Shown piece after piece: positions 10,034 to 18,970 of a stretch of 64,000 nt of DNA. The stretch is from an uncultured Maribacter sp. (GTDB taxonomy: Bacteria > Bacteroidota > Bacteroidia > Flavobacteriales > Flavobacteriaceae): contig CANNFY010000003.1 of NCBI GenBank assembly GCA_947504045.1, forward strand, positions 62,001 through 126,000. The letters run 5' to 3'. Within the stretch, counting starts at the first letter, position 1. Each line of letters starts with the position of its first letter. The notes beneath the pieces are model-generated. The model ran no database searches. It saw only the letters and a list, made by a program, of their open reading frames with translations, and was not told the origin of the DNA. Both the position numbers and the translations under genes were made by a program.

Positions 10034-13000
10034 ATGCAAAACAAAGGACTTATAAAGCTTTTTGCTTTATTATTTGGGTTAGTTAGTATTTACCAGCTTT
10101 CTTACACTTTTATTACTAGTAAAGTAGAAAAAGAAGCGCAGGTTTTTGCTGCTAGTCGTATTTCAGAATCAGACGCAGATTATGTATCTAAAAGAGAGAC
10201 ATTAGCTGCAAGTTATTTAGACTCTATAGGAGGCAATAGTGTTTTTGGTTACACGAACTATAACGAAGCAAAAAAGAAAGAATTAAATAAAGGTTTAGAC
10301 CTTAAAGGAGGAATTAATGTTACCCTTCAGATATCTGTAAAAGATATTTTAAAAGGTTTAGCTAATAATACTAAAAATCCTGTTTTTAATAAAGCTTTAG
10401 CAGATGCAGATGCTTTATCTAAAGATAGTGATGATACGTATATAGAATTGTTTTTTGAAGCTTTTGATAAAATTAAAGGAGACGCTAAACTAGCATCGCC
10501 AGATATTTTTGCAAATAAAGCACTTAGCGAAGAGGTTAATTTTCAAATGACCGATGATGAAGTTAAGCCAGTAATTAGAAAAAAAATAGACGAATCTATT
10601 GTTTCTGCTTTTGAGGTATTAAGAGAGCGTATTGATGGTTTTGGTGTTACACAACCAAACATACAAAGAGAAGGTAATTCTGGTCGTATATTAGTAGAGC
10701 TACCTGGAGCAAGAGATATAGCTAGAGCGCAAAGTTTATTATCTAGTACAGCGCAATTAGAGTTTTGGGAAACCTACAAACAAGGAAATACAAGTTTTAA
10801 TACGTTTTTAATTTCTGCAAACGAAAAATTAAAAACTATAGTTGATATTAAAAAACCAGAACCAGAAGTACAAGAGTCGGAAATAGATTCTTTATTATCT
10901 GATGTGGCTGCAGATTCATTAGATTTAGCAACACAGGTAAATCCATTATATGATTTATTAATTCCTGCTAATCCAGGAACAAACGCAATGTTTAGAGCAG
11001 CAATTAAAGATACAGCAGAGTTAGGTGCGTATTTAAGAATGCCAGAAATCAGACGTTTATTACCAGCAGATATTCAGTTTACTAAATTTGTATGGGAACG
11101 CCCAACTAGCGAAGATGTAGAGGTTATAGATTTATATGCATTAAAATCTAATAGAGAAGGAACTCCAAGAATAAGTGGAGATGTGGTTAGTGATGCTAGA
11201 GATGATTTTGACCAATTTAATAAGCCTGCAGTTTCTATGACTATGAATACTAAGGGAGCTAAACTATGGGAAAAATTAACAGGAGATGCTTATAGTAACC
11301 AAACAGGTATTGCAATTGTTTTAGATAATAAGGTATATACAGCTCCGGGTGTTTCTACAGGGCCAATAACTGGAGGACGTTCAGAAATTACTGGAAACTT
11401 TACAATTAACGAAACTAAAGATATTTCTAATGTACTACGTGCGGGTAAATTACCTGCATCTGCAGAAATTATACAATCCGAAATTGTAGGGCCATCTTTA
11501 GGGCAAGAAGCTATAGATAGTGGTTTCACCTCTTTCTTAATTGCAATGGCAATTGTACTTTTATGGATGATTGCATACTATGGTAAAGCAGGTGCATTTG
11601 CAGATGTTGCTTTATTATTAAACATACTATTAATTTTCGGAGTACTTACAAGTTTAAATGCGGTACTTACATTACCAGGTATTGCTGGTATTGTATTAAC
11701 AATAGGTATGTCTGTAGATGCTAACGTTCTTATTTTTGAACGTATTAAAGAAGAGTTAGCAAAAGGAAAAGGAAAATCTCAGGCGGTTTCTGATGGTTTT
11801 GGTAATGCATTATCTTCTATTTTAGATGCAAACATTACTACAGGTCTTACAGCATTAATACTATTTGTTTTTGGTTCAGGACCAATTAAAGGTTTTGCAA
11901 CAACGTTATTAATTGGTATTCTTACTTCGTTATTTACTGCAATATTTATTACTAGATTGTTAGTAGATTGGTACCTAAAAGGTAAAGGAAGAACATTAGA
12001 TTTTTCTACTGGAATAACAAAAAATCTTTTCAAAAACATTAATGTAAACTTCTTAGGAAAAAGAAAAATTGCTTACGTTATTTCTGCAATATTAGTAGGT
12101 GTAGGTTTATTTTCATTATTCTTTGGAGCAGGTTTACAACAAGGGGTAGATTTTGTAGGTGGACGTTCTTATCAGGTTCGTTTTGAGCAACAAGTTAATC
12201 CTTCAGAAATTGCATCAGAATTAAATGTTGTTTTTGGTAGTGGTACTAATGTTAAAACATATGGAGAAGGAAATCAAATAAAAATAACAACACCTTATAA
12301 AGTAGATGTTGAAGGTATTGAGGTAGATACTGAAATACAAGGAAAGTTATTTAATGCATTACAAAAATATTTACCAGATGGTACTACACAACAAGAGTTT
12401 ATTATTGGTAGTGGCGATGCATCTATTGGTATTTTGCAATCTGTAAAAGTAGGACCTACAATTGCAGATGATATAAAAAATAATGCATTTTTAGCAATAC
12501 TTGGTTCTTTAGCAGTTGTATTCTTATATATATTATTACGTTTCCGTAAATGGCAATTCTCTTTAGGAGCAGTTGTTGCTGTTTTTCATGATGTTTTAAT
12601 TGTATTGGGTATATTCTCTTTATTAGGAAAAGTAATGCCTTTTAATATGGAAATTGATCAAGCATTTATTGCGGCAATACTTACGGTAATTGGTTACTCT
12701 TTAAATGATACCGTTGTTGTGTTTGACCGTATTAGAGAGATAATTGGTGAAAGAGGTTGGAATAAAGGAGAAAACGTAAATTCTGCTATTAATAGCACTT
12801 TAGGAAGAACTTTAAATACGTCTTTAACTACATTAGTGGTATTATTGGCCATATTTATATTTGGAGGAGAATCTTTAAGAGGATTTATGTTTGCAATGAT
12901 AATTGGTGTTGTTGTAGGTACATATTCTTCTGTATTTATTGCAACTCCTGTAATGTTTGATACTTTAAAGAAAAAAATACTTTCTGGTAAAGCAAATGAT

Positions 13001-13036
13001 ATTGTTGGAAAGACAGCTGAAGTATCTAAAGAATAA
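10034..13036 (+). CDS. secDF: Fused protein translocase subunit SecDF
   Basis: SecDF uses the proton gradient to help pull preproteins out of the Sec channel. The 1000-residue protein carries SecD (about 1-655: first membrane helix, long periplasmic P1 region, then a six-pass RND unit with GMSVDANVLIFERIKEE) fused to SecF (about 665-1000: GVDFVGGRSYQV, then TVIGYSLNDTVVVFDRIRE). Fused SecDF is usual in Bacteroidota. The insertion between about residues 255 and 300 is acidic and of low complexity. It is followed by a strong terminator. Confidence 0.95.
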   Translation: MQNKGLIKLFALLFGLVSIYQLSYTFITSKVEKEAQVFAASRISESDADYVSKRETLAASYLDSIGGNSVFGYTNYNEAKKKELNKGLDLKGGINVTLQISVKDILKGLANNTKNPVFNKALADADALSKDSDDTYIELFFEAFDKIKGDAKLASPDIFANKALSEEVNFQMTDDEVKPVIRKKIDESIVSAFEVLRERIDGFGVTQPNIQREGNSGRILVELPGARDIARAQSLLSSTAQLEFWETYKQGNTSFNTFLISANEKLKTIVDIKKPEPEVQESEIDSLLSDVAADSLDLATQVNPLYDLLIPANPGTNAMFRAAIKDTAELGAYLRMPEIRRLLPADIQFTKFVWERPTSEDVEVIDLYALKSNREGTPRISGDVVSDARDDFDQFNKPAVSMTMNTKGAKLWEKLTGDAYSNQTGIAIVLDNKVYTAPGVSTGPITGGRSEITGNFTINETKDISNVLRAGKLPASAEIIQSEIVGPSLGQEAIDSGFTSFLIAMAIVLLWMIAYYGKAGAFADVALLLNILLIFGVLTSLNAVLTLPGIAGIVLTIGMSVDANVLIFERIKEELAKGKGKSQAVSDGFGNALSSILDANITTGLTALILFVFGSGPIKGFATTLLIGILTSLFTAIFITRLLVDWYLKGKGRTLDFSTGITKNLFKNINVNFLGKRKIAYVISAILVGVGLFSLFFGAGLQQGVDFVGGRSYQVRFEQQVNPSEIASELNVVFGSGTNVKTYGEGNQIKITTPYKVDVEGIEVDTEIQGKLFNALQKYLPDGTTQQEFIIGSGDASIGILQSVKVGPTIADDIKNNAFLAILGSLAVVFLYILLRFRKWQFSLGAVVAVFHDVLIVLGIFSLLGKVMPFNMEIDQAFIAAILTVIGYSLNDTVVVFDRIREIIGERGWNKGENVNSAINSTLGRTLNTSLTTLVVLLAIFIFGGESLRGFMFAMIIGVVVGTYSSVFIATPVMFDTLKKKILSGKANDIVGKTAEVSKE

Positions 13037-13053
13037 ATAAAACTTTCTTTATT

Positions 13054-13091
13054 AAAAATAGCCTTTAGTTTTTTCTAAAGGCTATTTTTTT
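13054..13091. terminator. Bidirectional terminator between secDF and the ModF-like gene
   Basis: A 15-bp perfect stem (AAAAATAGCCTTTAG and its complement) closes on a T6 loop, with a T run on the right and A on the left. The genes on either side converge. Confidence 0.9.
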
Positions 13092-13099
13092 ATGTTTTA

Positions 13100-14341
13100 T
13101 TAAGATTTGATGGCTCCAGTAGAGCCATTGCTACTAGTGGTAAGTATATAGCGTTTGTTAGGGTTTAAACCTTCTTCTGCTCTGTGCGAAACAAAAATAA
13201 TACTAGTGTTAGAGTCTTTTGCTATTTTGTTTACAAAAGAAACTAGTAAATGTGCAGAAGCATCATCTAAGCCAACCGTAGGTTCATCTAAGATTAATAA
13301 GTCTGGGTGTTTTACCATAGCTCTAGTAGTCATAACCAAACGTTTTTGTCCCATAGATAAATTGGTGTATAAACTGTCTTTTAAATGCCACATTTGTAGT
13401 AATTGCAGCCATTGTTTTGCCAATTGCTTTTGTAGTTCTGTAGGTCTTACGTATAGCCCAATAGAATCATTAAACCCAGAGATTATCATTTGCTCTACAG
13501 AATGGTAGCCTGTAAACTTATCAGTCATGGCTGGAGTAAAATATCCAATCCTTTTTTTAATATCCCAAACACTTTCTCCACTTCCTTTTTTTATGCCAAA
13601 CAAAAATAATTCTTGTCCGTAACCCTTAGGGTTTTCTCCGGTTATCATAGAAAGTAAGGTGGTTTTTCCACTTCCGTTATTACCAATTAATTGCCAAAAA
13701 GAGTTGCGTTTTATTTCCCAATTTATATTTTGAAGAACTTTTTTTTCACCAAAAGATACATTTACATTTTTTAGCAGAATCAGAGTTTCATCTAAGAAAT
13801 CTGTTTTATGAATAGGAGGAGGTATTGCACCTGTTATAATTTCTTTTTCAGATAGATTTGGAATATCATTTATATTCTGGTAAATGTGTACTTGGTCTTT
13901 TTCTAAATAAAGGGTGTTATGTATAAAAGGTAAAATGTCTTTTTTTCTGCTTATTACCTGAATGTAATTTATAGTGTTCGCTTTTTTTGCAAGTTCTTTT
14001 TTAAGACTTTCTTGTGAGGGAATATCTAAATTGTCAAACGGATTATCTAAAATAATAATATCGGAATCTGTATTAAATAGATAATGTAGTAATGCTTTTT
14101 TTTGCTCACCACTAGACATGGTTTTAAGAGCTTGGTTTATGTTTTTTGTAATGGTTTTTTTTTCGTGTCGGTCTTCTTCTTCCATAAACCGTGTAATGGT
14201 AATTTTAGAAAAAAGAGTAATTTTTTTATTTTTTCCAGGAGAAAATTTTTGGTAACTGCCTTTTTGTAGCAGCTCTTTAAGAAACTTACTTTTGTTAGAT
14301 TCGTTGTTAATAAAAACAGCCCAATGGTTTCTAATATTCAT
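13100..14341 (-). CDS. ModF-like tandem ABC ATPase with degenerate first domain
   Basis: This 413-residue soluble protein has two ABC nucleotide-binding domains and no membrane part, like E. coli ModF/PhrA. The C-terminal domain is complete: Walker A GNNGSGKTT near residue 219, signature LSMGQKRLV, Walker B LLILDEPTVGLD and switch histidine VSHRAEEG. The N-terminal domain keeps a signature (MSSGEQKKAL) and Walker B (IIILDNPFDNLD), but its Walker A is eroded to INNESNKSK: the Lys-Ser pair survives and the glycines are lost. The start codon overlaps the GNAT stop by four bases (ATGA), showing translational coupling. Substrate unknown; a link to molybdenum is only by family. Confidence 0.8.
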   Translation of the reverse strand: MNIRNHWAVFINNESNKSKFLKELLQKGSYQKFSPGKNKKITLFSKITITRFMEEEDRHEKKTITKNINQALKTMSSGEQKKALLHYLFNTDSDIIILDNPFDNLDIPSQESLKKELAKKANTINYIQVISRKKDILPFIHNTLYLEKDQVHIYQNINDIPNLSEKEIITGAIPPPIHKTDFLDETLILLKNVNVSFGEKKVLQNINWEIKRNSFWQLIGNNGSGKTTLLSMITGENPKGYGQELFLFGIKKGSGESVWDIKKRIGYFTPAMTDKFTGYHSVEQMIISGFNDSIGLYVRPTELQKQLAKQWLQLLQMWHLKDSLYTNLSMGQKRLVMTTRAMVKHPDLLILDEPTVGLDDASAHLLVSFVNKIAKDSNTSIIFVSHRAEEGLNPNKRYILTTSSNGSTGAIKS

Positions 14342-14856
14342 AATTGTATTCTGTAAATGTAAACAGGATTTTTTTTGTAAGTAGTTTTGTTATCTAATTG
14401 CATGCCATTGGCTAAGGCTACTTTTTGAGATGGCGTGTTATGTATATGTATTATAGAAATTAAGGATTTAGCAAGCTTGTTTTTTTGCGCAAATTCTTTA
14501 CATTTTTCTGCAGCCTCTATGGCATAGCCTTGTTTTCTGTATTTTGGCAAAATAGAATACCCAATTTCTATTTCATTTATAGAATCTACATTTTGGACTA
14601 ATAAACCGCACATTCCTATAAACTCTAAGGTGTTTTTATTTAATAAAGCATTTAAACCGCCTAAGTTTTTTTTATATCTATTAAAAATACTTGAAAAATG
14701 TGCTTCGCAGGCAATTTCAGGGTCTTTTTCTATACCTTCCCAAAATTGAGTGCTTGTGGGGTCTTTGTAAAAAGGTAACCATAAATTAAAATCAGAAGGT
14801 ATTATTTTTCTAAATAGTAAACGGTTAGTTTCTTGTCCTTCTAATAGTAATTGCAC
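14338..14856 (-). CDS. GNAT family N-acetyltransferase
   Basis: This acetyl-CoA-dependent acetyltransferase is of the RimJ/RimL-like type (Acetyltransf_3). Motifs are ETNRLLFRKI at the start, EIEIGYSILPKYRKQGYA (the Q/RxxGxG/A-type acetyl-CoA loop), EAAEKCKEFA, and a final VALANGMQL. A GTG start at 14856 gives a usual family N-terminus (MQLLLEGQ, 172 residues) and avoids overlap with the DUF192 gene. An ATG at 14907 would add 17 residues that overlap it. The stop overlaps the next gene by four bases. Acceptor substrate unknown. Confidence 0.8.
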   Translation of the reverse strand: MQLLLEGQETNRLLFRKIIPSDFNLWLPFYKDPTSTQFWEGIEKDPEIACEAHFSSIFNRYKKNLGGLNALLNKNTLEFIGMCGLLVQNVDSINEIEIGYSILPKYRKQGYAIEAAEKCKEFAQKNKLAKSLISIIHIHNTPSQKVALANGMQLDNKTTYKKNPVYIYRIQL

Positions 14857-14861
14857 TTGTA

Positions 14862-15356
14862 TTAATTTTTTTGAAACTCTACAGTATCTCCAACTTCTAG
14901 AAGCCATTTTTCGGCTAAACCAGCGTTTACTTCTAAAACATATTTTACGGGTACTCTAGAGGGTAAAGAGGTTTCATCTAAGGGTTTTGCATTTTCTTGA
15001 AAACTTGCAATTTTTAAATTTTCATCAATGTAAATAATATCTAAAGCAAATTGTGTGTTTTTCATGTAAAAAGAATGCATTGCAACATTGGGAAGAATAA
15101 AAAACATACCCTGGTTGTTTTCTATACTTTCTCTGTACATAAGACCTGTTTGCGTTTCATATTCGGTTTCAGCAAATTCTATATCCAATTTTGTTAGTAC
15201 AGAGTCTTTTTCTCCTTTGTAAATAGTAACAGTACCTTCTTTTGTAAAAACTATTGGTGTAGTTTTTACTACTTTTTTAGTGTTTTCTTTACAGGAAATA
15301 AAAACGCATAAAAAAGCACTTAATAGGGCTAAAGAGTATTTTAAACTTGTTGCCAT
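14862..15356 (-). CDS. DUF192 domain lipoprotein
   Basis: The 164-residue protein starting MATSLKYSLALL has a lipoprotein signal with lipobox VFISC. The DUF192 domain covers most of the rest: EYETQTGLMYRES, QGMFFILPN, SFYMKNTQFALDIIYID and VKYVLEVNAG are its hallmark segments. The frame is open farther upstream to an ATG at 15419, but that start would overlap lgt and put 21 polar residues before the signal peptide, so ATG 15356 (16 bases after the lgt stop) is preferred. DUF192 proteins have no firmly known function. It lies directly after lgt, the enzyme that would lipidate it. Confidence 0.85.
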   Translation of the reverse strand: MATSLKYSLALLSAFLCVFISCKENTKKVVKTTPIVFTKEGTVTIYKGEKDSVLTKLDIEFAETEYETQTGLMYRESIENNQGMFFILPNVAMHSFYMKNTQFALDIIYIDENLKIASFQENAKPLDETSLPSRVPVKYVLEVNAGLAEKWLLEVGDTVEFQKN

Positions 15357-15372
15357 ATGTAATAGTAGTGTA

Positions 15373-16338
15373 TTATTTAATAGTTGTTTTACTTGGTCTA
15401 AACATAAAATACAAACCAAAAATAATAAAAGGAATGCTTAACCACTGCCCAGTAGAAAGTAGTCCTAACGATTCTTCAAAACCTCCTTGGCTTTTTTTAA
15501 CAAACTCTACTAAAAATCTAATAGACCATAAAAGCACTAAAAAAAGACCTAATAAATAACCAGGTTTATTTTTCTTATCTGTTTTCCAGTATAAGAAGTA
15601 AAGAAGCGCAAAAACAAAAATATAACTTATACCTTCATATAATTGTGCAGGATGACGATAAGGAATTTCTTCTAGGTATTGTGCGAATTTAGGATTGTTT
15701 TCTATTGCTGCATATGCAGCGTTTAAAGTTTTTTCTTTAGTTATAGCAAGTGCTTTAGAAGGGTGTAAATCATCTGAGTCTCTTATAAAACGTGTAGCAA
15801 AAGCAAAAGATTTTTCAACGGGTTTTCCGTTTATTTCGGAATTAAAAAAGTTGCCTAAACGAACACAAAAAGCTCCTATAGAAACTGGCACCACTAATCT
15901 ATCTAATATCCATAAAATTTTAAATTCTGGGTATTTTCTGGTGTATAAATACATGCCAATTATAATGCCTATAGTAGCACCATGACTTGCTAATCCTGTA
16001 AACCCTGTAAACTCATACCCTTTAATAAAACCAAAAAGTGCACTATTTGCAGACTCTCTTATTGGTAAAAGTATTTCTATAATATGATTTTTGTAATAAG
16101 GCCAATCATAAAAGAAAACATGGCCTAAACGAGCACCAAGCATGGTTGCTAATACGGTGTAAATGAAAAGGGAATCTAATTGTTCTACAGTTTTCTTTTC
16201 ATTTAAAAATATTTTTTTCATTAAATACCACCCCAAAGCAAAAGAGGTTATCCATAATAAATTGTAATATTTAATTTGAATAAAACCAATATTAAAAAGT
16301 GTTTCGTTGGGGTTCCAAGTAAAGCCTAAGAAAAGCAT
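15373..16338 (-). CDS. lgt: Prolipoprotein diacylglyceryl transferase
   Basis: Lgt transfers diacylglycerol from phosphatidylglycerol to the lipobox cysteine of prelipoproteins in the inner membrane. The 321-residue polytopic protein has the family signatures GARLGHVFFYDWPYY, GLASHGATIGIIIG (with the essential histidine), RLGNFFNSEINGKP and RHPAQLYEG. It is somewhat longer than the E. coli enzyme through a loop around residues 185-215. It heads a leftward run lgt, DUF192, GNAT, ModF-like. Its importance fits the many lipoproteins in this window. Confidence 0.95.
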   Translation of the reverse strand: MLFLGFTWNPNETLFNIGFIQIKYYNLLWITSFALGWYLMKKIFLNEKKTVEQLDSLFIYTVLATMLGARLGHVFFYDWPYYKNHIIEILLPIRESANSALFGFIKGYEFTGFTGLASHGATIGIIIGMYLYTRKYPEFKILWILDRLVVPVSIGAFCVRLGNFFNSEINGKPVEKSFAFATRFIRDSDDLHPSKALAITKEKTLNAAYAAIENNPKFAQYLEEIPYRHPAQLYEGISYIFVFALLYFLYWKTDKKNKPGYLLGLFLVLLWSIRFLVEFVKKSQGGFEESLGLLSTGQWLSIPFIIFGLYFMFRPSKTTIK

Positions 16339-16421
16339 AGTAATGTTTTATTTTTATGAGCGCCTAAGATAAGTAATTAGAGTTAGCTACTTAGGAAACA
16401 AATGTTAGTATTTTTTTAAAT

Positions 16422-16646
16422 TTAAGGTACCGGGTCGTATCCTTTTCCTCCCCAAGGGTGGCAACTACATATTCTTTTTATAGCTAACCATGACCCTTTA
16501 AAAAGCCCATGTTTTGTTAAGGCTTCTAATGTGTATTGGGAGCAGGTTGGAGAATAACGACAAGTTGCAGGTGTAAATGGCGATATTGCAGTTTGGTAAA
16601 ACTTAACTAAAAAAACAAAAGGTGCTATTAGAATTTTTTTTACCAA
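16422..16646 (-). CDS. yidD: Membrane protein insertion efficiency factor YidD
   Basis: YidD is a small amphipathic protein at the inner membrane that assists YidC-dependent insertion. The 74 residues match the family closely: [23 protein letters not shown] with its three-cysteine pattern, then [29 protein letters not shown] in two halves. It begins nine bases after the cysS stop, so the two are cotranscribed. Confidence 0.95.
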   Translation of the reverse strand: MVKKILIAPFVFLVKFYQTAISPFTPATCRYSPTCSQYTLEALTKHGLFKGSWLAIKRICSCHPWGGKGYDPVP

Positions 16647-16655
16647 ACTGTTTAT

Positions 16656-18134
16656 TTATAAAATATTAAAAGTAGTACCTTCTTTTCCGTCTTTTAATTC
16701 TATACCCATTTCTGCTAGTTGGTTTCTAATTTTATCTGATGTTGCAAAATCTTTATTCTCTCTAGCTTCTTTTCTTAACTCTATAAGTAATGCAATTACA
16801 CCATCTATTTTATTGTCACTAGCAGTATTGTTTTTGTTTTCTAAGCCAAGAACATCAAAAACAAAACTATGTAGTGTTTGCGTTAATATTGTTTTGTCTG
16901 CCTTAGTTATAGTGCTTTTTCCTTCTTTAATTAAGTTGATTTGTTTTACAGCTTCAAATAATTTTGAAATTAGTATAGGGCTATTAAAATCATCATTCAT
17001 GGCATCGTAACATTGTTGTTGCCATTGTGTAATATTAAATGAAGAATTATCTTTTACGGTTAGTTTGTCTAAATTATCTATAGCTTCCATTAGTTTGTTA
17101 AAACCTTTTTCTGAAGCTAAAAGAGCATCGTTACTAATATCTAAAATACTAGTATAATGTGCTTGCATCATAAAAAAACGAACCACAGAAGGGGAGAAAG
17201 GCTTGCTTAAAATAGTGTTTTCTCCGGTAAAAATCTCATTAGGTAAAATACTATTACCTGTAGATTTCGCCATTTTTTTACCATTTAACGTAAGCATATT
17301 TGCATGTAGCCAATAGTTTACTGGCGAATGCCCGTTACATGCTTCTGCTTGTGCAATTTCACATTCGTGATGCGGAAATTTTAAGTCCATTCCTCCGCCA
17401 TGAATATCAAAAGTTTCGCCTAAATACTTTGTGCTCATTGCGGTACATTCTAAATGCCAACCAGGAAACCCATCTCCCCATGGAGAAGGCCAACGCATTA
17501 TATGTTCAGGCTCTGCTTTTTTCCATAAAGCAAAATCTTGCGGATTTCTTTTTTCACTTTGGGCAGCTAATTCACGAGTATTAGCTATCATATCTTCTAG
17601 TTTTCTTCCGCTTAGTTTTCCGTATTCTTTTTGCTCATTAAAAGTAGATACATCAAAATAAACAGAGCCATTTATTTCATAGGCAAAACCATTATTTATA
17701 ATTGTTTTAATAATTTCTATTTGTTCAATTATATGCCCTGTAGCGGTTGGTTCTATACTTGGAGGAAGAAAATTAAATTTTTCTAATATTGTATGAAAGT
17801 CAACGGTATAGCGTTGTACAACTTCCATAGGTTCTAGTTTTTCTAAGCGTGCTTTTTTTGCAATTTTATCTTCGCCATCGTCTGCATCATCTACCAAATG
17901 GCCTGCATCGGTTATATTTCTTACATACCTAACTTTGTATCCTAAATGCTTAAAGTACCTAAAAATCATATCAAAAGACATGAATGTTCTACAGTTTCCT
18001 AAATGAACATTGCTATAAACGGTGGGGCCACAAACATACATACCTATGTGCCCTTCATTTATAGGTTTAAAAATTTCTTTTTTTCCGGTTAAGGAATTGT
18101 ATATTTTTAATTCTTGGTTTTTAGCTATTTGCAT
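16656..18134 (-). CDS. cysS: Cysteine--tRNA ligase
   Basis: CysRS charges tRNA-Cys in the cytoplasm. The 492-residue class I synthetase has the zinc-site cysteine in VCGPTVY (near residue 30), the HIGH-type motif HLGN, further zinc ligands in [10 protein letters not shown] and [10 protein letters not shown], and the KMSKS-type loop KKMAKSTGN. The C-terminal DALR helical domain follows. It starts 18 bases after the folE stop and is part of the folE-cysS-yidD operon. Confidence 0.96.
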   Translation of the reverse strand: MQIAKNQELKIYNSLTGKKEIFKPINEGHIGMYVCGPTVYSNVHLGNCRTFMSFDMIFRYFKHLGYKVRYVRNITDAGHLVDDADDGEDKIAKKARLEKLEPMEVVQRYTVDFHTILEKFNFLPPSIEPTATGHIIEQIEIIKTIINNGFAYEINGSVYFDVSTFNEQKEYGKLSGRKLEDMIANTRELAAQSEKRNPQDFALWKKAEPEHIMRWPSPWGDGFPGWHLECTAMSTKYLGETFDIHGGGMDLKFPHHECEIAQAEACNGHSPVNYWLHANMLTLNGKKMAKSTGNSILPNEIFTGENTILSKPFSPSVVRFFMMQAHYTSILDISNDALLASEKGFNKLMEAIDNLDKLTVKDNSSFNITQWQQQCYDAMNDDFNSPILISKLFEAVKQINLIKEGKSTITKADKTILTQTLHSFVFDVLGLENKNNTASDNKIDGVIALLIELRKEARENKDFATSDKIRNQLAEMGIELKDGKEGTTFNIL

Positions 18135-18152
18135 TATAGTAAAAGAATGGTA

Positions 18153-18833
18153 TTAAAATTTAGTGTCTAACTTAATAAAATTTAAAAATTCACTACGTAC
18201 AGCAGCTTCCTTAAATTTTCCACCATATTCAGCGGTAACAGTACTACTTTCTATATCTCTTATTCCACGAGAATTTACACATAAATGTTTTGCATCAATA
18301 ACACAGGCAACATCTTTAGTGTTTAAAACTTTTTGTAACTCTTTAACAATCTGTATGGTAAGTCTTTCTTGTACCTGAGGTCTTTTAGCATAATAATCTA
18401 CAATACGGTTCATTTTAGATAGCCCAACCACAGAGCCATTAGAAATGTATGCAACATGCGCTCTACCTACAATGGGTAGTAAATGGTGTTCGCAGGTAGA
18501 ATACAGTGTAATATTCTTTTCAACAAGCATTTCCCCATATTTATACTTATTATCAAAAGTAGAGGCATTAGGTTTTTTTTCTGGATTAAGCCCGCCAAAT
18601 ATTTCATTTACAAACATTTTGGCAACTCTAGTAGGTGTGCCTTTTAAGCTATCGTCATTTAAGTCTAAACCTAAGGTGTGTAAAATGTCGGTAACACTGC
18701 CTTTAATTTTTTCTATTTTCTCTTTGTCATTTAGAGCAAATGCATCTTTTCTCATCGGAGTGTCTTCCGCAGCAGATATATGATCGTCTCCCATATTATC
18801 AAATTGCTCTTCTAATGTTGTGTCGATTTTCAT
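18153..18833 (-). CDS. folE: GTP cyclohydrolase I
   Basis: FolE converts GTP to dihydroneopterin triphosphate, the first step of folate (or tetrahydropterin) synthesis. The 226-residue protein has the zinc and catalytic residues in STCEHHLLP and DAKHLCVNSRGIRD, and the GLSKMNRIVDYYAKRPQVQE segment. About 45 N-terminal residues precede the conserved core, which is within the range for the family. A TATCTTTG promoter element lies upstream, so this gene heads the operon with cysS and yidD. Confidence 0.95.
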   Translation of the reverse strand: MKIDTTLEEQFDNMGDDHISAAEDTPMRKDAFALNDKEKIEKIKGSVTDILHTLGLDLNDDSLKGTPTRVAKMFVNEIFGGLNPEKKPNASTFDNKYKYGEMLVEKNITLYSTCEHHLLPIVGRAHVAYISNGSVVGLSKMNRIVDYYAKRPQVQERLTIQIVKELQKVLNTKDVACVIDAKHLCVNSRGIRDIESSTVTAEYGGKFKEAAVRSEFLNFIKLDTKF

Positions 18834-18857
18834 TTAAATTCAACTTTTAAGGAAACG

Positions 18858-18865
18858 CAAAGATA
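18858..18865 (-). promoter_or_regulatory. -7 promoter element of the folE-cysS-yidD operon
   Basis: The minus strand reads TATCTTTG, an exact match to TAnnTTTG, 25 bases before the folE ATG. No TTG is found at the usual -33 spacing. Confidence 0.55.
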
Positions 18866-18970
18866 TACATAATATGGCACTTTATACTATATTATAGTGG
18901 TTACACAACATAAATTAGTGTTAAGAAAATTGGTAGACTAATTTTAAGATTTACAAATGTATGTGTCTTT

